Shown here: piece after piece, positions 5,218 to 6,408 of the stretch
How positions within the stretch are numbered: position 1 is the first letter of the stretch
Layout of the letters: each line of letters starts with the position of its first letter
Source of the DNA: an uncultured Gemella sp.
Lineage (GTDB): Bacteria > Bacillota > Bacilli > Staphylococcales > Gemellaceae
NCBI GenBank assembly: GCA_938038035.1
Contig: CALHQV010000316.1
Location: forward strand, 1-6,408
Length of the DNA stretch: 6,408 bases
Direction of reading: 5' to 3'
Translations under genes and position numbers: made by a program
The notes under the pieces: generated by a model
Databases searched by the model: none
The model's input: the letters and a program-made list of their open reading frames with translations, nothing else
What the model was told of the DNA's origin: nothing

Positions 5218-6252
5218 TTATGGATTCATATTAACACGGTGCCATTCATTTATAACATAAGAAATTTGTCCTACTTGATCTAATCCAACAAGGTTTACTT
5301 CTTCAGTAGCAGGAGTAGCTCCTCCTAAACCTGCAGTATATAAAGCGATAATGTAAGGTGTTTTCTCATAAACAATAGCATCAACATTTAGTGCTTCTTT
5401 AACATATCCAGGCTTTTGTTCTATTACCAGATTTGGAAGATAGCGTTTATAGTAGTCTCCTGGGAAAGATTCACCAATATATGCACGAATGTCTTTATAT
5501 TTTTCTCTATTATCCCATAAGTGTTGTAACACTTGAATATAATAGTTGGTTGTTGTTTTATTTTCTGTACTAAAAGTTTTTAATTCTGCTTTAGACTCAC
5601 CGTAGTTGCTATACATTTTGTATACTTCGCTCATACCTCCAAGACGATCAGCAAGGGCGTATGCAGGAGTATTTTCTGAATGAACTAATGAATAGTATTG
5701 CATTTGGGGAATAGTCATAGCCCCTTTAAAAACTTTAACATATGTATTATGTTCACCATCATACTCATAGTAAGTGTTAGTGATATCATAACGTTTAGTC
5801 ATAGATAAGTTATATTTTTCAAAGTTATCTACTACTAACATATTAAGTGGTAATTTATATGTAGAACCAGCTGTCATAGGTTGAGTCTCATTCATTTCAA
5901 TTAACTCACCAGTTTCTAGGTTTTTATATGAAAAAGCTATCTGTGAATTTTTTATCCCATATTCTTTTGCATATGCTTGTATAACTTCAGGTAAAGTCAT
6001 ATTAGCATAATCATAATATAAACCATATGCATTCATAGTGGGGGTATCAGCTTTCATAACAGCCTGCTTTTCTTCTAGGCTCTTACCTTTTTTTTCTGGT
6101 TCTTTTGTTTTTTCTATATTGTTATGATTATCTTTTGTTGTATCGTTTTGTTCATTATTTGTATTAGTATTGTGATCGTTACTTTTCCAATATGATTGTA
6201 TATATTTGAAGTCGAAAAAGTTAATGTTGTGGGTATGTCCGTAATAATACAA
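5218..6252 (-). CDS. Class A beta-lactamase-fold serine hydrolase, N-terminus out of frame
   Basis: The body is a penicillin-recognising serine hydrolase (beta-lactamase2-like family). Numbering from the TTG at 6252, the catalytic motif is Ser130-Thr-Tyr-Lys133 (AGSTYKLP), the second motif is Ser192-Glu-Asn194, and the third is Lys280-Pro-Gly (KPG, where KTG is usual). I see no clear Glu166-type omega-loop motif, so a peptidoglycan-related hydrolase or a lipid/peptide esterase is more likely than penicillin resistance; this is inference. A linker rich in Asn, Thr, Lys and Glu (about 24-70) precedes the catalytic domain (about 75-340). TTG is a doubtful start with no ribosome binding site. The same frame continues upstream to 6324 and encodes a membrane anchor (KKIIISVILLLSVAIAS). 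That segment has no start codon in frame; the real start is at 6376 in another frame. The domain would then sit outside the membrane. The gene ends in its own terminator (5157-5196). Confidence 0.85.
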   Translation of the reverse strand: MYYYGHTHNINFFDFKYIQSYWKSNDHNTNTNNEQNDTTKDNHNNIEKTKEPEKKGKSLEEKQAVMKADTPTMNAYGLYYDYANMTLPEVIQAYAKEYGIKNSQIAFSYKNLETGELIEMNETQPMTAGSTYKLPLNMLVVDNFEKYNLSMTKRYDITNTYYEYDGEHNTYVKVFKGAMTIPQMQYYSLVHSENTPAYALADRLGGMSEVYKMYSNYGESKAELKTFSTENKTTTNYYIQVLQHLWDNREKYKDIRAYIGESFPGDYYKRYLPNLVIEQKPGYVKEALNVDAIVYEKTPYIIALYTAGLGGATPATEEVNLVGLDQVGQISYVINEWHRVNMNP

Positions 6253-6253
6253 A

Positions 6254-6376
6254 CTAGCAATCGCTACAGATAATAGTAGAATTACTGATATTATAATTTT
6301 TTTTATTTTTGTTAGCCCAAATTTCTAGATCTTTTTCCACATCAAATTTAGATAAAATTTCTTCTCCATAACGCAT
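6254..6376 (-). pseudogene. Displaced N-terminal segment of the serine hydrolase
   Basis: ATG at 6376 has a good ribosome binding site (AAAGGA, 6388-6383, six bases upstream). It opens a 40-codon frame beginning MRYGEEILSKFDVEKDL and ending at TAG (6256-6254), two bases before the TTG at 6252. After Lys26 the product becomes unconvincing, whereas the other frame becomes a transmembrane helix at exactly that point. Removing one A from the A8 run joins a 26-residue cytoplasmic head to the anchor and hydrolase, giving 385 residues. I therefore read this as the true start of the hydrolase gene, separated by a frameshift, and not as an independent small gene. Confidence 0.75.
6297..6304 (-). other. 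Homopolymer of eight A residues at the frameshift point
   Basis: On the coding (minus) strand the sequence reads AACAAAAATAAAAAAAATT, with A8 at 6304-6297. Seven A residues would put the start at 6376 in frame with the membrane anchor and the hydrolase; eight do not. The required shift is +1 (or loss of one A in the transcript), not the common -1 ribosomal slip. Confidence 0.8.
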
Positions 6377-6408
6377 TTTTATTCCTTTAAAAGTTTTATA
6401 TTTTTTGG

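Noticed and set aside
5218..6252. True class A beta-lactamase conferring resistance
   Set aside because: SxxK and SxN-type motifs are present, but no clear omega-loop Glu motif is seen and KTG is replaced by KPG; membrane anchoring and linker fit a wall-related hydrolase better.
6297..6304. Programmed -1 ribosomal frameshift at the A8 run
   Set aside because: The change needed is +1 (or loss of one A in the RNA); a -1 slip would not reach the frame of the anchor and hydrolase.

Overview
The window is AT-rich, low-GC Gram-positive (Bacilli) DNA. The evidence is a YSIRK signal peptide and an LPKTG sortase signal on one surface protein, near-consensus SigA promoters, strong AGGAG-type ribosome binding sites, and a streptococcal-type SOS mutagenesis cassette. 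The gene style and composition suggest Gemella or a close relative of the streptococci. The genus is my inference and cannot be proved from this window.

Layout. Positions 1-180 hold a weak terminator-like hairpin, two candidate operators (cre-like and Fur/PerR-like) and a promoter. These precede a 103-residue gene of unknown function (181-492, plus strand), which ends in a strong hairpin terminator (524-578). A second promoter (609-637) drives a 534-residue LPXTG surface protein (697-2301, plus). A shared convergent terminator (2321-2367) separates it from a four-gene minus-strand operon at 2360-5069. In transcription order the operon is an HdiR/LexA-like self-cleaving repressor, a UmuC-type Y-family DNA polymerase, a YolD-like small protein, and a small protein that I believe is DUF5960. 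The four genes are separated by 4 nt, or overlap by 4 nt and 14 nt.

The operon promoter is a perfect SigA consensus (TTGACA, 17 nt, TATAAT). Its -10 box lies inside a perfect 42-bp palindrome (5080-5121), the obvious operator for the repressor. The expected circuit is that DNA damage makes the repressor cut itself at Ala105-Gly106, the operator is freed, and the error-prone polymerase with its two small partners is produced.

Upstream of this operon, on the same strand, lies a class A beta-lactamase-fold serine hydrolase (5218-6252) with its own terminator (5157-5196). Its true N-terminus, including the only membrane anchor, is in another frame. A good start at 6376 runs into a run of eight A residues at 6297-6304, and one A fewer would join the start, the anchor and the hydrolase domain into a single 385-residue protein. 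This is a frameshift mutation, a sequencing error, or a slippage/phase-variation switch.

The mutagenesis cassette is of a kind already described in streptococci. The most interesting points are the homopolymer break in the hydrolase, the exact 42-bp operator, and the two unexplained small proteins coupled to the polymerase. I see no tRNA, rRNA, CRISPR array or insertion sequence.
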